DNA of 64,000 bases from Peptostreptococcus faecalis (GCF_900240845.1 NZ_OERU01000001.1:455079-519078), one strand, 5' to 3'. Numbered from the stretch's first letter, positions 1 through 8,141 are shown. Made by a program: numbers and translations. Notes: generated from the letters alone by a model not told the origin.

Positions 1-79
1 ACTACCTGGTTGATAGGTCAGAGGTGTAAGTGCAGCAATGTATGTAGCTTACTGATACTAATAGATCGAGGACTTGACC
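1..79 (+). rRNA. rrl: 23S ribosomal RNA, 3' end (partial)
   Basis: The first ~79 bases match the conserved 3' terminal part of bacterial 23S rRNA, including the stretch around ACTGATACTAATAGATCGAG and the GACTTGACC end. The gene runs in from the left edge. Only the last domain VI helix is present, so nothing can be said about intervening sequences. It is followed by an AT-rich spacer and the 5S gene, the usual order of an rRNA operon. Confidence 0.93.
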
Positions 80-132
80 AATAAAAATACACTAATATAT
101 TCAGTTTTGAGAGTACAAAACTTTCAATTTAA

Positions 133-252
<120 letters not shown>

Positions 253-255
253 ATA

Positions 256-284
256 GGCTCTAGCATTTAGTTAGAGTCTTTTTT
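256..284 (+). terminator. rRNA operon intrinsic terminator
   Basis: GGCTCTA (256-262) pairs with TAGAGTC (272-278, one G-T pair), and six T follow. It lies four bases after the 5S gene, so it ends the rRNA transcript. Confidence 0.85.
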
Positions 285-295
285 ATACAAAGCTA

Positions 296-324
296 TTGTT
301 TAATACACAATAGTGTGTTATACT
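296..324 (+). promoter_or_regulatory. padR promoter with embedded operator-like dyad
   Basis: A -35 TTGTTT (296-301) and -10 TATACT (319-324) are 17 bp apart. The spacer holds the dyad ACACA-ATAG-TGTGT (305-318). PadR regulators commonly repress their own gene through ACA/TGT-type dyads, so this is probably an autorepression operator; the assignment is inference from position and symmetry. Confidence 0.65.
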
Positions 325-362
325 CAATACATAATAATACCTAGTAGAGGTTGGTGAAAGAT

Positions 363-668
363 TTGAATACACAATTTAGGAAAGGTGCATTAGAGTTGTG
401 CGTAATGGCTATGATATATAAAAAGGATATGTATGGATATGAAATTGTTCAAAATATATCTGCTAGCATAGAAGTTAATGAAGGCACTATATACCCAATA
501 CTTAGGCGGTTGACAAAAGATGGATATTTTGAAACGTATATGGTAGATTCAAGAGGAGGTCCTGCTAGAAAGTATTATGCAATTACAGAATTGGGGAAAG
601 AATATTTTGAGTTGCAAAAAAAAGAATGGTATAGCTTTATAAAGGAAGTAGGTGCTTTAATCGAGTAG
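363..668 (+). CDS. PadR-family transcriptional regulator
   Basis: A 101-residue winged-helix DNA-binding protein. The opening (NTQFRKGALELCVMAMIYKK), the recognition region with EGTIYPILRRL, and the wing with GGPARKYYAIT are the PadR signature. The TTG at 363 is chosen because GGTG (353-356) lies 6 bp upstream; GTG 354 and TTG 351 are in frame but sit on the AGAGG Shine-Dalgarno (346-350). PadR proteins typically repress neighbouring membrane-stress genes. Here the gene heads a cluster with a small membrane peptide, a DUF1700 protein and a DUF4097-like lipoprotein, a recurring Firmicute arrangement. The inducer is unknown. Family assignment is firm; the target is inferred from linkage and the promoter dyad at 305-318. 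Confidence 0.88.
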   Translation: MNTQFRKGALELCVMAMIYKKDMYGYEIVQNISASIEVNEGTIYPILRRLTKDGYFETYMVDSRGGPARKYYAITELGKEYFELQKKEWYSFIKEVGALIE

Positions 669-679
669 GAGGTACTTGT

Positions 680-781
680 ATGGGATATGTTTTTTTTATA
701 GCTAAAATAATAATATTATTAACAGCAATAATTTCAATTATGATAGTTATTTTTAGGTACTATTTGAAACTTGAACTATAA
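680..781 (+). CDS. Small hydrophobic membrane peptide (33 aa)
   Basis: ATG 680 follows a strong TAGGAGG (666-672) at 7 bp and starts 11 bp after the padR stop, so translation is likely. The peptide is almost all one hydrophobic helix (IAKIIILLTAIISIMIVIF) with a short basic and acidic tail, so it should be a single-pass membrane peptide. I recognise no family. Its position between a PadR regulator and a DUF1700 membrane protein suggests that it acts with that membrane-stress module. A real gene is supported by the ribosome-binding site and composition, not by homology. Confidence 0.6.
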   Translation: MGYVFFIAKIIILLTAIISIMIVIFRYYLKLEL

Positions 782-807
782 ATTAGAAATTTAGATGACC
801 TAGAATG

Positions 808-882
808 TAGTACTGTGAATATGGTACTGTAAAGCAATTTACAATTCAATATTATGAAGTTATCTAAAATTTAGTACTATGA
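808..882 (+). repeat. Three imperfect TAGTACTGTGA-type repeats
   Basis: TAGTACTGTGA (808-818), TGGTACTGTAA (822-832) and TAGTACTATGA (872-882) lie in the spacer between the 33-aa peptide and the DUF1700 gene. Spaced like this, they could be regulator half sites; no function is established. Confidence 0.4.
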
Positions 883-977
883 CTAGAGGATTGAATTTAA
901 AGAAAAAATTAAAAATTAATTGAGATTTACATATTTATATATAGAGTGTTCTCATTATGTGAAGAGGGGGAGAAAGT

Positions 978-1685
978 ATGAACAAAAGGCTTTTTATGGA
1001 TGATTTAAGCTATTTTTTAAGACTTGCGTATTCAGACATCAGTCCAGATGAAGTTGATGATATTTTAAGGGATTATGAAGAATATTTTATGGACGGTTTT
1101 AAAGAAGGAAAGAACGATGATGAAATAACAGAGTCACTAGGTGATCCTAAAAAAATAGTAGATGAAATGATAGAAAACGATATTGAACTCGGAAAATATA
1201 CGAAAGATGATTTCAAGAAGTATTTTGAGTATTCTTATCTAGGCAACAAAGTTGAGGAATATGAAGAAGTAAAAGATTTTAGATATTATTTGAATAAGAT
1301 GATGAAAGCATTTGGATACATAATGATGATATTTTTTGATATTTTCTACTATCTGATGCTATTTAGTATAGGTCTGGGTATTTTATCTGTGTTTATAGTT
1401 GGAATGATTTCAATTCCTTATGGACATACGGCGCTATCTGTGGTAGGTGCTAGTGGACTTTTAGTTATATTCCCATTGATTTTAATGATAGGGTTATTTT
1501 TGCTATCAATAGTAGCTGTAGTACTTATGTTTAAATTAGGTTTTGTAATGAATCGATTAGTATTTGGTGTATCATTATCTCAATCGATGGAAGAAAAGTT
1601 TTTAAAATTCATAGCAATTGCAATGGTGGCAATAGTTGCTTTTTGCTTTATATTAAATGTAGTGCTAGGAATTGCTTTTGGATAG
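978..1685 (+). CDS. DUF1700 (HAAS domain) membrane protein
   Basis: 235 residues. The first ~70 residues form the helical HAAS/DUF1700 signature: LSYFLRLA, SPDEVDDILRDYEEYF, and EITESLGDPKKIVDEMI. The rest holds about four hydrophobic segments (roughly residues 110-135, 140-165, 168-195 and 210-235), so it is an integral membrane protein. The start has an AGAGGGGGAG ribosome-binding site. DUF1700 genes regularly follow padR and precede DUF4097 adhesin-like genes, as here; such modules are thought to sense or adjust envelope state, but no biochemical role is settled. The family call is firm, the role is not. Confidence 0.85.
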   Translation: MNKRLFMDDLSYFLRLAYSDISPDEVDDILRDYEEYFMDGFKEGKNDDEITESLGDPKKIVDEMIENDIELGKYTKDDFKKYFEYSYLGNKVEEYEEVKDFRYYLNKMMKAFGYIMMIFFDIFYYLMLFSIGLGILSVFIVGMISIPYGHTALSVVGASGLLVIFPLILMIGLFLLSIVAVVLMFKLGFVMNRLVFGVSLSQSMEEKFLKFIAIAMVAIVAFCFILNVVLGIAFG

Positions 1686-1735
1686 AGCGTGATTACAAAG
1701 CGGCAAAATAAATGTAGAAAGGAAGAACAATAACT

Positions 1736-3220
1736 ATGAGCAAAATTAAAAAACTGTTAATAGCAGGGGCAGTAATGTTCTTAGTGGGATGTATTGGAAG
1801 TGCATATACCATAAATACCGGAATTGATAAACTAAAAATATATATGAATGAAGAAAAAAGAAATATGACTAGCGAAGAAGAGTTAATAACATCTAAGGAT
1901 AAAGTAGAAACTTTGAAAATAGGAACTGTACCTTGGAATGTGAATATTAAGATACATAAATCTGAGGACGAAAACTCTCATGTAAGGATAAAATCACTTT
2001 ATGAAAAAGGTATAGTTAAAGCAGAGATAAAAGACTCTATATTGAAGGTATATTCAGATAAAAAAAATACGGGATACAGCAGCTTATTTAATGCAACTGA
2101 TTTAACTTTTAATTTAGGTAATAAGGAAAAATTAATAAAATCTGCAATTAACAATATGATTTACGGTGATGTTGTTGTAAATAATATATTTGATGGGTAT
2201 AAGGCTAACAATGGAGAAAATAAGAGTGAAACAAATATTGTCGATATATATGTTCCTAATAACGTTAATATTGAGTTTGAGGCTACTAGCAGATATTCTC
2301 ATGTTGAAACATATTCAGTAGATGATGGAGTAATAAAGGATTTTGTCACAGTAAATGATGTAAATTCGCTTTATAGAATTGAGTCAAATGATAAGATAAA
2401 AAAACTAATAATAAATGCAAAATACTCGGAAGAAAATAATTATTATGCAGATTCAGTAAATGATTTTTTGAGAGATTTGGCAAGGGGAAATGATAAAAGC
2501 TTGAAAATAGCTACTCTTCAAATCAATACTACTCCAGGAATATTTAATATAGGCAGCGAAGTCAGGAAAAAAATAGCTGATGAAATTATAGTAAATGTCG
2601 AAGGAGAAAAACCAAGTTATAATGATGAATATGGTGGAGATACATATCATGAAATAGATACTACTTTGGAAAAAGAAAATGATATTTTAGAAAAAATACA
2701 TGATGAAATTGAAGGAAAAGTAGATGATTTAGAAGATACTGAAAGAGATAGTTCTGAGTACTATGATGAAATACTTAAGGGCATAGATAAAAAAGTTGAG
2801 ATCAAAAAATATATAGAATTATTCAAGCCAGAATTAGACAGATACAATAGATATAATACGGGTGATAGCTATGATATCAACGAAGAGTATTTTAAAAATC
2901 TTGATTTTGGAATGATTGTAAATCAAAATATAGCTGATAAAATAAGCATAAATGCACCTGGTAAAAATGTAGTTTTGACATTAGATAACATAAATCCAGA
3001 AATGGATATTAAAACTAAGGAAGGAATTGACTTTAGATTCTTATTATTTGATAATGTAAAGCTAAATTCAATACCTAACGACGGTAAGGAAAAAGAATAC
3101 AAAGGTAATTTATATAACTATATATTGTCTGTTGATAAAGATTCCAAGTATAAAAAATCAGTCAATACAAAACCTTCTTTGGTAATTAATTCAAATAAGC
3201 TAAAATTATTAGAGAACTAG
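1736..3220 (+). CDS. Putative lipoprotein with DUF4097-like beta region
   Basis: 494 residues. The N-terminus is a signal peptide ending in a lipobox, L16-V-G-C19, so it is probably lipid-anchored outside the membrane. The region VETLKIGTVPWNVNIKIHKS and the alternating short beta strands that follow (KAEIKDSILKVYSDK, VVVNNIF, DIYVPNNVNIEFEATS) resemble the DUF4097 putative adhesin repeat often paired with PadR/DUF1700. Residues ~300-370 are highly charged and probably helical (LEKENDILEKIHDEIEGKVDDLEDTE), which is unusual within a DUF4097 fold. The RBS is AAGGAAG. The stop codon lies in the first copy of an 8-bp tandem repeat. Function unknown; likely an envelope-stress component. Confidence 0.6.
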   Translation: MSKIKKLLIAGAVMFLVGCIGSAYTINTGIDKLKIYMNEEKRNMTSEEELITSKDKVETLKIGTVPWNVNIKIHKSEDENSHVRIKSLYEKGIVKAEIKDSILKVYSDKKNTGYSSLFNATDLTFNLGNKEKLIKSAINNMIYGDVVVNNIFDGYKANNGENKSETNIVDIYVPNNVNIEFEATSRYSHVETYSVDDGVIKDFVTVNDVNSLYRIESNDKIKKLIINAKYSEENNYYADSVNDFLRDLARGNDKSLKIATLQINTTPGIFNIGSEVRKKIADEIIVNVEGEKPSYNDEYGGDTYHEIDTTLEKENDILEKIHDEIEGKVDDLEDTERDSSEYYDEILKGIDKKVEIKKYIELFKPELDRYNRYNTGDSYDINEEYFKNLDFGMIVNQNIADKISINAPGKNVVLTLDNINPEMDIKTKEGIDFRFLLFDNVKLNSIPNDGKEKEYKGNLYNYILSVDKDSKYKKSVNTKPSLVINSNKLKLLEN

Positions 3221-3252
3221 AGAACTAGAGAACTAGAGAACTAGAGAACTAG
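3213..3252 (+). repeat. Five tandem copies of AGAACTAG
   Basis: The 8-bp unit AGAACTAG is repeated five times without error at 3213-3252, followed by a diverged copy (AAAGTTAG, 3253-3260). The first copy carries the stop codon of the lipoprotein gene (TAG 3218-3220), so changes in copy number would not alter the protein. It looks like slipped-strand expansion. Confidence 0.9.
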
Positions 3253-3315
3253 AAAGTTAGTATTATAGAAAATGGAAAATTTTATAAAAATTGAATAAGT
3301 AAATATTCAAACTTT

Positions 3316-3349
3316 AGAGGTGAGCTGATATAAAGCTCATCTCTTTTTA
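3316..3349 (+). terminator. Intrinsic terminator after the lipoprotein gene
   Basis: AGAGGTGAGCT (3316-3326) pairs over 11 positions, one of them G-T, with AGCTCATCTCT (3334-3344), followed by TTTTT. It ends the PadR/DUF1700/lipoprotein unit. Confidence 0.88.
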
Positions 3350-3460
3350 TATTGAAATATAAAGAGGAAATATAAATGATATAAATAGCCGCAAATAGAT
3401 ATATCTTATAAGCAGAGATACCTATAAGCAATTATAAATAACAGTATAAGTATTATGTTT

Positions 3461-3488
3461 TTTTCAAATACTATATAGTATTTGAAAA
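3461..3488. repeat. Perfect 28-bp palindrome
   Basis: TTTTCAAATACTAT followed immediately by its exact reverse complement ATAGTATTTGAAAA, with no spacer. It lies 104 bp upstream of the -10 of the ABC promoter. The lack of a loop argues against a terminator and for a dimeric regulator site, but the binder is unknown. Confidence 0.85.
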
Positions 3489-3591
3489 TATTAACAACCA
3501 TGTAAAATAATTAACTAAATAGAAAGAAGCTAAAGAAAAAATAAAGAAACTATTAAAAAACGAGTTTTTTAATGAAATTGTAAAATAAAGC

Positions 3592-3600
3592 TGCTATAAT
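3592..3600 (+). promoter_or_regulatory. Extended -10 promoter of the ABC transporter operon
   Basis: TGC-TATAAT has a perfect -10 hexamer with the TG extension. No good -35 is seen. Just upstream, ATTAAAAAA-CGAG-TTTTTTAAT (3552-3573) forms a 9-bp stem where a -35 or an activator site would lie. Transcription would begin near 3607, leaving a ~90-nt leader. Confidence 0.6.
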
Positions 3601-3697
3601 TTAGAAATGGAAAATTAGATACTAAAAATAACTCAATACTATTTAGGTGTATCTATGATTAACTAAAATGAATTTATAAGAAAAGGAGATAGAGATA

Positions 3698-4462
3698 ATG
3701 ACTGAAATAGTAAAAATAAAAAATTTGGGGAAAGTATATGAATCTGGAAAGAATAAATACAAGGCCCTTGAAAATATTAATTTAGATGTAAAAGAAAAGG
3801 ACTTTATAGGAATAATGGGACCATCTGGTTCAGGAAAGAGTACATTATTGAATATAATGTCTACAATCGATAAGCCAACATCAGGTGATGTACTGATAGA
3901 CAATGAGGACATATTAAAAATGAATGAAGGTAGGCTTTCTCTATTTAGAAGAGATAGGTTAGGATTTATTTTCCAAGATTTTAATTTGTTAGATACACTT
4001 ACAGTTAAGGAAAATATTGCATTACCTCTAGCTTTGTCTAAAAAGAGCTCTAGAGAAATAAACAGAGAAGTATTGAAAGTTAGTAAGAAGTTAGGAATTG
4101 AAACAATATTAAATAAATATCCTCATGAAATTTCTGGAGGACAAAGACAAAGAACTGCAGCTTGTAGAGCTATAGTGACGAATCCTAGTTTGATATTAGC
4201 AGATGAGCCGACAGGAGCGTTGGATTCAAAGACATCAAAAGATTTCTTGAAACTGTTAAAAGAGTTAAATGAAATTGATGGAGTAACTATTGTAATGGTG
4301 ACACATGATGCATTTGCTGCAAGTTTTTGTAAGAAGGTTATTTTTATAAAAGATGGTCATTTAGAAAATTCTATTGTAAAAACAGCTTCTCAACAAGAGT
4401 TTTTTGATAGAATTATTGAACACTTAGCAAAAATAGGAGATGAAGAAAATGGGTCTATTTAA
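3698..4462 (+). CDS. ABC transporter ATPase, BceA/MacB type
   Basis: 254 residues, the usual length. Walker A GPSGSGKST lies at residues 41-49, the signature is ISGGQRQRTAACRA, Walker B is LILADEPTGALDS, and the switch histidine is in MVTHD. It is the nucleotide-binding partner of the next gene's FtsX-type permease, with which it overlaps. In the Bce family such pairs confer resistance to peptide antibiotics that bind lipid II-cycle intermediates by freeing the target. No BceRS-type sensor kinase and regulator lie beside it, so sensing must use a distant system or another regulator. The RBS AAAGGAGAT fits ATG 3698. Confidence 0.88.
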   Translation: MTEIVKIKNLGKVYESGKNKYKALENINLDVKEKDFIGIMGPSGSGKSTLLNIMSTIDKPTSGDVLIDNEDILKMNEGRLSLFRRDRLGFIFQDFNLLDTLTVKENIALPLALSKKSSREINREVLKVSKKLGIETILNKYPHEISGGQRQRTAACRAIVTNPSLILADEPTGALDSKTSKDFLKLLKELNEIDGVTIVMVTHDAFAASFCKKVIFIKDGHLENSIVKTASQQEFFDRIIEHLAKIGDEENGSI

Positions 4463-6359
4463 TTTATCAACAAAAAATGTAAAAAGAAACTTTAAAAATT
4501 ATAGTGTTTATTTTATATCTATAGTATTTAATGTATTAATCTATTTTACATTTATGTCAATAAAATATAACAAAGAGTTTGGAGAAGCTCTAAAAACTAA
4601 TAAGGTTATAAGTTCAAGTTTTGAATTAGCCTCTATAATACTAATAATGTTTGCTGTAATATTTATTGGATATAGTACCTCTTTCTTTATGAAAAAGAGG
4701 AAGAAAGAATTAGGACTATATTCTTTACTTGGTATAAAGAAAAGTCAGATAGGTTTTATGCTTTTTTATGAGAATGTAATAATGGGGATTTTGGCTATTA
4801 TTATAGGGATATTCTTAGGAAGTCTATTATTTAAGGGATTTATTTTTATACTTCTAAAATTAATGGGGCTAAACATGGCAATATCTTTTAGTTTGAGTTT
4901 AGAAGCTGTTAAATCTACTGTGATAATGTTTGGGGTAATGTTCTTTTTCATATCTTTATACGGATACAGCATAATATATAGATACAAGCTGATTGACTTA
5001 TTTAAGGCAGAAAAAGTTGTTGAAAAGACTCCTAAGTCGAATAAATTTATAGCAATTCTTTCAATAATATTTATTGTAGGAGGCTATATAATAGGACTTA
5101 CTACAGAATCTAGTTCAGCATCATTTACTACACATGTTCCAACGACGTTGTTCTTTGTAGTAATAGGTACATATTTATTCTTTGGAACATTCCTAACATC
5201 GCTATTTAAGATGTTAAGGAAAAATGAAAGATTTTACTTCAAGGGTACTAGACTGATAGAAATATCAAACTTTAGCTATAAAATCAAGAGTAACTCTAGA
5301 ATATTGTCGACAATCGTAATAATGACTGCTACAACAATTGTCACATTAGGTAGTGTGTATTCTTCATTTAATTTACTAAATAATAATATTGAAGATATGC
5401 AACCATTTAGCTATACATACATAAGCGAAGGTGCCGACATGGATAAAGAAGTGGAACGTATTATAGCAGGTCACCCTGATAATAAAGTTATAAATAAGTA
5501 TGAACTTCAATATGTTGAATCTGATGTAAAAGCAGAAGGGGCAAAATCTAACAATGAAAAATTAAGTGTTGTTTCTGAATCAAATGCTAATAAGCTTTTG
5601 AAAGCGAGAAAATCTGATGTTAAAATTAAGCTGTCAAAAGATACAGATGTAACTGTAATGGATTTTGACAAGAAAAGAATTAAAAGATATAAGGACAAAG
5701 AAATTGAACTAAACTTAGAAGAAAACAATAATTATGAAGAAAAAAGTACATATAAAGTTGAGAATACTATTAAATTACCTATAGTTGATGCTGGAAAACT
5801 GATGACTACTGTTGTTGCAAAAGATGATATATATAATAGTATAGAAGAAAATAATGATGTAAAACGAGTAATGATATACAATGTTGCAAATGAAATGACT
5901 TCAGATGAATTGACATTAGATTTATTAAGATATTTACCAGTAGAGTCACAACTTGAAGCTTCATCAACAAATAACTCTATTAAGACATTAAATTCTCTCA
6001 TGATATTTATTGCATTTTTCCTTGGATTAGTATTTTTAATATCAACAGGAAGTATAATATACTTTAGACAGTTGACGGATGCAAGCGAAAGTATAGAAAG
6101 ATACAATATACTTAAGAGAATAGGTGTAAGTAAAAAGGAAATAAAAAAATCAGTAAATAAGCAAGTTCTTGCAATATTTGCTATTCCACTATCTCTGGGA
6201 ATATTACATTCATTAATTGCCCTTGTAATGGTATCTAATATAATGCTACATGGAGCAGTTGCGATGGAAATGGTATATATCATACTTGCATACACAGTAA
6301 TATATATGATCTATTACTTTATTACTGCAAGAGGATACAATAAAATAGTAAACAATTAA
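4449..6359 (+). CDS. FtsX-like permease, BceB type
   Basis: 636 residues. ATG 4449 is preferred over 4440 because AGGAG (4435-4439) abuts 4440 and is 9 bp from 4449. The order is one N-terminal membrane helix, a first FtsX block (about residues 50-170) with KKRKKELGLYSLLGIKKSQI, further helices, then a ~190-residue extracellular domain (about 305-500), and a final FtsX block with ESIERYNILKRIGVSKKEIKKSV. This is the BceB layout; the large outer domain is where the family senses antimicrobial peptides. The gene overlaps the ATPase by 14 bp, implying translational coupling. The peptide substrate cannot be read from sequence. Confidence 0.87.
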   Translation: MGLFNLSTKNVKRNFKNYSVYFISIVFNVLIYFTFMSIKYNKEFGEALKTNKVISSSFELASIILIMFAVIFIGYSTSFFMKKRKKELGLYSLLGIKKSQIGFMLFYENVIMGILAIIIGIFLGSLLFKGFIFILLKLMGLNMAISFSLSLEAVKSTVIMFGVMFFFISLYGYSIIYRYKLIDLFKAEKVVEKTPKSNKFIAILSIIFIVGGYIIGLTTESSSASFTTHVPTTLFFVVIGTYLFFGTFLTSLFKMLRKNERFYFKGTRLIEISNFSYKIKSNSRILSTIVIMTATTIVTLGSVYSSFNLLNNNIEDMQPFSYTYISEGADMDKEVERIIAGHPDNKVINKYELQYVESDVKAEGAKSNNEKLSVVSESNANKLLKARKSDVKIKLSKDTDVTVMDFDKKRIKRYKDKEIELNLEENNNYEEKSTYKVENTIKLPIVDAGKLMTTVVAKDDIYNSIEENNDVKRVMIYNVANEMTSDELTLDLLRYLPVESQLEASSTNNSIKTLNSLMIFIAFFLGLVFLISTGSIIYFRQLTDASESIERYNILKRIGVSKKEIKKSVNKQVLAIFAIPLSLGILHSLIALVMVSNIMLHGAVAMEMVYIILAYTVIYMIYYFITARGYNKIVNN

Positions 6360-6395
6360 TATTTTGGAGAATATAAAATTAATTTGGAGGTTAAT

Positions 6396-6944
6396 ATGAG
6401 AAAATTAGCGGCAGTTTTGTTATCAGGAGTAATATTACTAGGAGCAACAGGATGCTCTTCAGAAAAGAAAGATAGCGATGCAAAAGAAACAAAGGTTGCA
6501 ACTACGACTATTTCAAAGTTTGATACAAAAGATGTTTTAACAGAAGAAAAAATAAATAATGAAGTATTTAAAGGAAGTAAATTAACTCTTGTAAATATTT
6601 GGGGTACTTTTTGTGCCCCATGTATGGAAGAATTACCATATTTACAAGAATTGAATGATGAATATAAAGATAAAAATATTGCTGTATTAGGTATAGTGCA
6701 AGATGGAGAAAGTGCTGCACCAGAAGCCATAAAAATTTTGAAAAAACTAAACATTACATTTAAGAATATAATACCAGACGAAAATCTTAATAAGGGAATA
6801 TTATCTAATATAGATGCTGTACCTGTAACAATAGTGGTTGATGAAAATGGAAGTCCAGTTTCAGATATGATTTTCGGTTCAAAAACAAAAGAAGAATACA
6901 AGAAAATAATAGATGATTCACTAGCTAAGATAGAAAAAAAATAA
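6396..6944 (+). CDS. TlpA/ResA-like thioredoxin-fold lipoprotein
   Basis: 182 residues from ATG 6396, which has GGAGG (6386-6390) 5 bp upstream; an earlier TTG (6384) lies on that site. A signal peptide ends in ATGC with lipid-anchored Cys20. The thioredoxin domain carries NIWGTFCAPCMEELPYLQ with redox cysteines Cys73 and Cys76, and the cis-proline loop is in DAVPVTIVVDENG. It should act outside the membrane as a thiol-disulfide reductant or oxidant of the TlpA/ResA class. Two genes follow closely: a CXXC microprotein and a NapH-like membrane Fe-S protein. Together they suggest an electron route across the membrane to this thioredoxin. The partner proteins are inferred from gene order only. 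Confidence 0.85.
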   Translation: MRKLAAVLLSGVILLGATGCSSEKKDSDAKETKVATTTISKFDTKDVLTEEKINNEVFKGSKLTLVNIWGTFCAPCMEELPYLQELNDEYKDKNIAVLGIVQDGESAAPEAIKILKKLNITFKNIIPDENLNKGILSNIDAVPVTIVVDENGSPVSDMIFGSKTKEEYKKIIDDSLAKIEKK

Positions 6945-6964
6945 TTTTATATTAGGAGATTGAT

Positions 6965-7099
6965 ATGAAAAATAAGTTGAAATCTGCTCTTCTGATGTTG
7001 AGTATTGCTTTTATATTAATAGGATTTCACAGAGGAGAAGTGGATAGAGTATTGAGAAAAGCAACTAATATATGTCTGGAGTGTATAGGGATTGGATAA
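6965..7099 (+). CDS. CD1871A-family CXXC microprotein (44 aa)
   Basis: ATG 6965 with TTAGGAG 5-7 bp upstream encodes 44 residues: a basic start, one membrane helix (ALLMLSIAFILIGF, about residues 8-21), a short charged stretch and a C-terminal CLEC motif (Cys37, Cys40) followed by IGIG. Size, layout and gene order match the clostridial 'CD1871A family CXXC motif-containing protein'. Its end overlaps the start of the next gene by 8 bp, so the two are probably translationally coupled. The CXXC could carry a disulfide or metal between the neighbouring thioredoxin and Fe-S protein. The family has no established function. Confidence 0.75.
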   Translation: MKNKLKSALLMLSIAFILIGFHRGEVDRVLRKATNICLECIGIG

Positions 7100-8060
7100 A
7101 AATATAAAAAAAAGAGATAAGATAAATTACAACAAAAAGAAAAGAAAATTTGTTCAAGTAGTTGCCATGGTTCTATCTAATTTGAATTTTAAAGGATTTG
7201 CATCGAGTAGAATATATAAAGGTGATTTCAAGCAAGTTTGTGTGCCGGGGTTAAATTGTTATTCATGCCCAGGTGCTGTTGGTGGATGTCCAATAGGTTC
7301 TCTGCAGGCTGTAATTTCCGATATTAAATATAAATTCTCATTTTATATAGTAGGTTTTTTGACACTTATTGGAGTAGTATTGGGAAGGTTTGTCTGTGGA
7401 TGGCTCTGTCCATTTGGATTGATACAAGAATTATTGTATAAGATACCTTTTGTAAAAAAGGATATTTTTAAAAAATTTGATTTTTTGAAGTATCTTAAAT
7501 ATTTTATACTGGTAGTTTTTGTAATAATAATTCCAATGTTTTGGGTAAATGAAGCGGGAAGCGGCGGTCCTGCATTTTGTAAGTATATATGTCCGGCGGG
7601 TACTCTAGAAGCTGGTATTCCTATGGTAATATTAAATGAGGGATTAAGACAATCTATTGGCTTTTTGTATAATTGGAAGATGTTTATACTTATAGTTACA
7701 ATATTGCTTTCTATAATAACATATAGACCATTTTGTAAATATATATGTCCTCTTGGAGCAATATATGGTTTATTTAATAAAATAAGTTTTTACAGATTGA
7801 ATGTTGATTCTAATAAATGTATAAACTGTAAAAAATGTGTTAAAGTCTGCAAGATGAATGTAGAGCCTTATAAAAATCCAAATAGTGCAGAATGTATTCG
7901 ATGTGGAGAATGTGTAGATGAATGTCCGATAGGTGCTTTGGAAAAGACTTTTATAAAAAAGGAAAATATAATTGACTTGAATAAGAAATCTGAAAAATAC
8001 AAGGAAGTAGATCTAAAAGAATATTCTAAGAAAAATAAAAAACAAGAAGCAGAAAATTAA
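7092..8060 (+). CDS. NapH/YccM-like membrane 4Fe-4S protein
   Basis: 322 residues from TTG 7092. Cysteines 50, 56, 59 and 66 come first, then GRFVCGWLCPFG (Cys102, 106), CKYICPAG (Cys163, 167) and CKYICPLG (Cys215, 219), each with the membrane-bound CX3CP motif of the NapH/CcoG family. Two ferredoxin-type clusters follow, CINCKKCVKVC (243-253) and CIRCGECVDECP (268-279). Four or five hydrophobic segments lie between. NapH-type proteins pass electrons through the membrane from cytoplasmic donors or quinol. Placed after a thioredoxin lipoprotein and a CXXC peptide, it may feed reducing power to extracytoplasmic thiols. The family call is firm; the acceptor is inferred. Confidence 0.85.
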   Translation: MDKNIKKRDKINYNKKKRKFVQVVAMVLSNLNFKGFASSRIYKGDFKQVCVPGLNCYSCPGAVGGCPIGSLQAVISDIKYKFSFYIVGFLTLIGVVLGRFVCGWLCPFGLIQELLYKIPFVKKDIFKKFDFLKYLKYFILVVFVIIIPMFWVNEAGSGGPAFCKYICPAGTLEAGIPMVILNEGLRQSIGFLYNWKMFILIVTILLSIITYRPFCKYICPLGAIYGLFNKISFYRLNVDSNKCINCKKCVKVCKMNVEPYKNPNSAECIRCGECVDECPIGALEKTFIKKENIIDLNKKSEKYKEVDLKEYSKKNKKQEAEN

Positions 8061-8141
8061 AAATAATAAACAATAATCTAGAGAAAATGATTAGTAATCT
8101 AGAAATAAAAAACAAAATAAAAATAATGATATTTAAATACT

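Larger units (their letters stand above)
3350..3697. other. Non-coding spacer upstream of the ABC operon
   Basis: No gene is seen in this 348-bp AT-rich stretch. It holds a perfect 28-bp palindrome (3461-3488), a 9-bp hairpin (3552-3573) and an extended -10 promoter (3592-3600). Confidence 0.6.

Noticed and set aside
3213-3252. CRISPR array
   Set aside because: The 8-bp units are tandem without spacers, so this is a microsatellite-like repeat.
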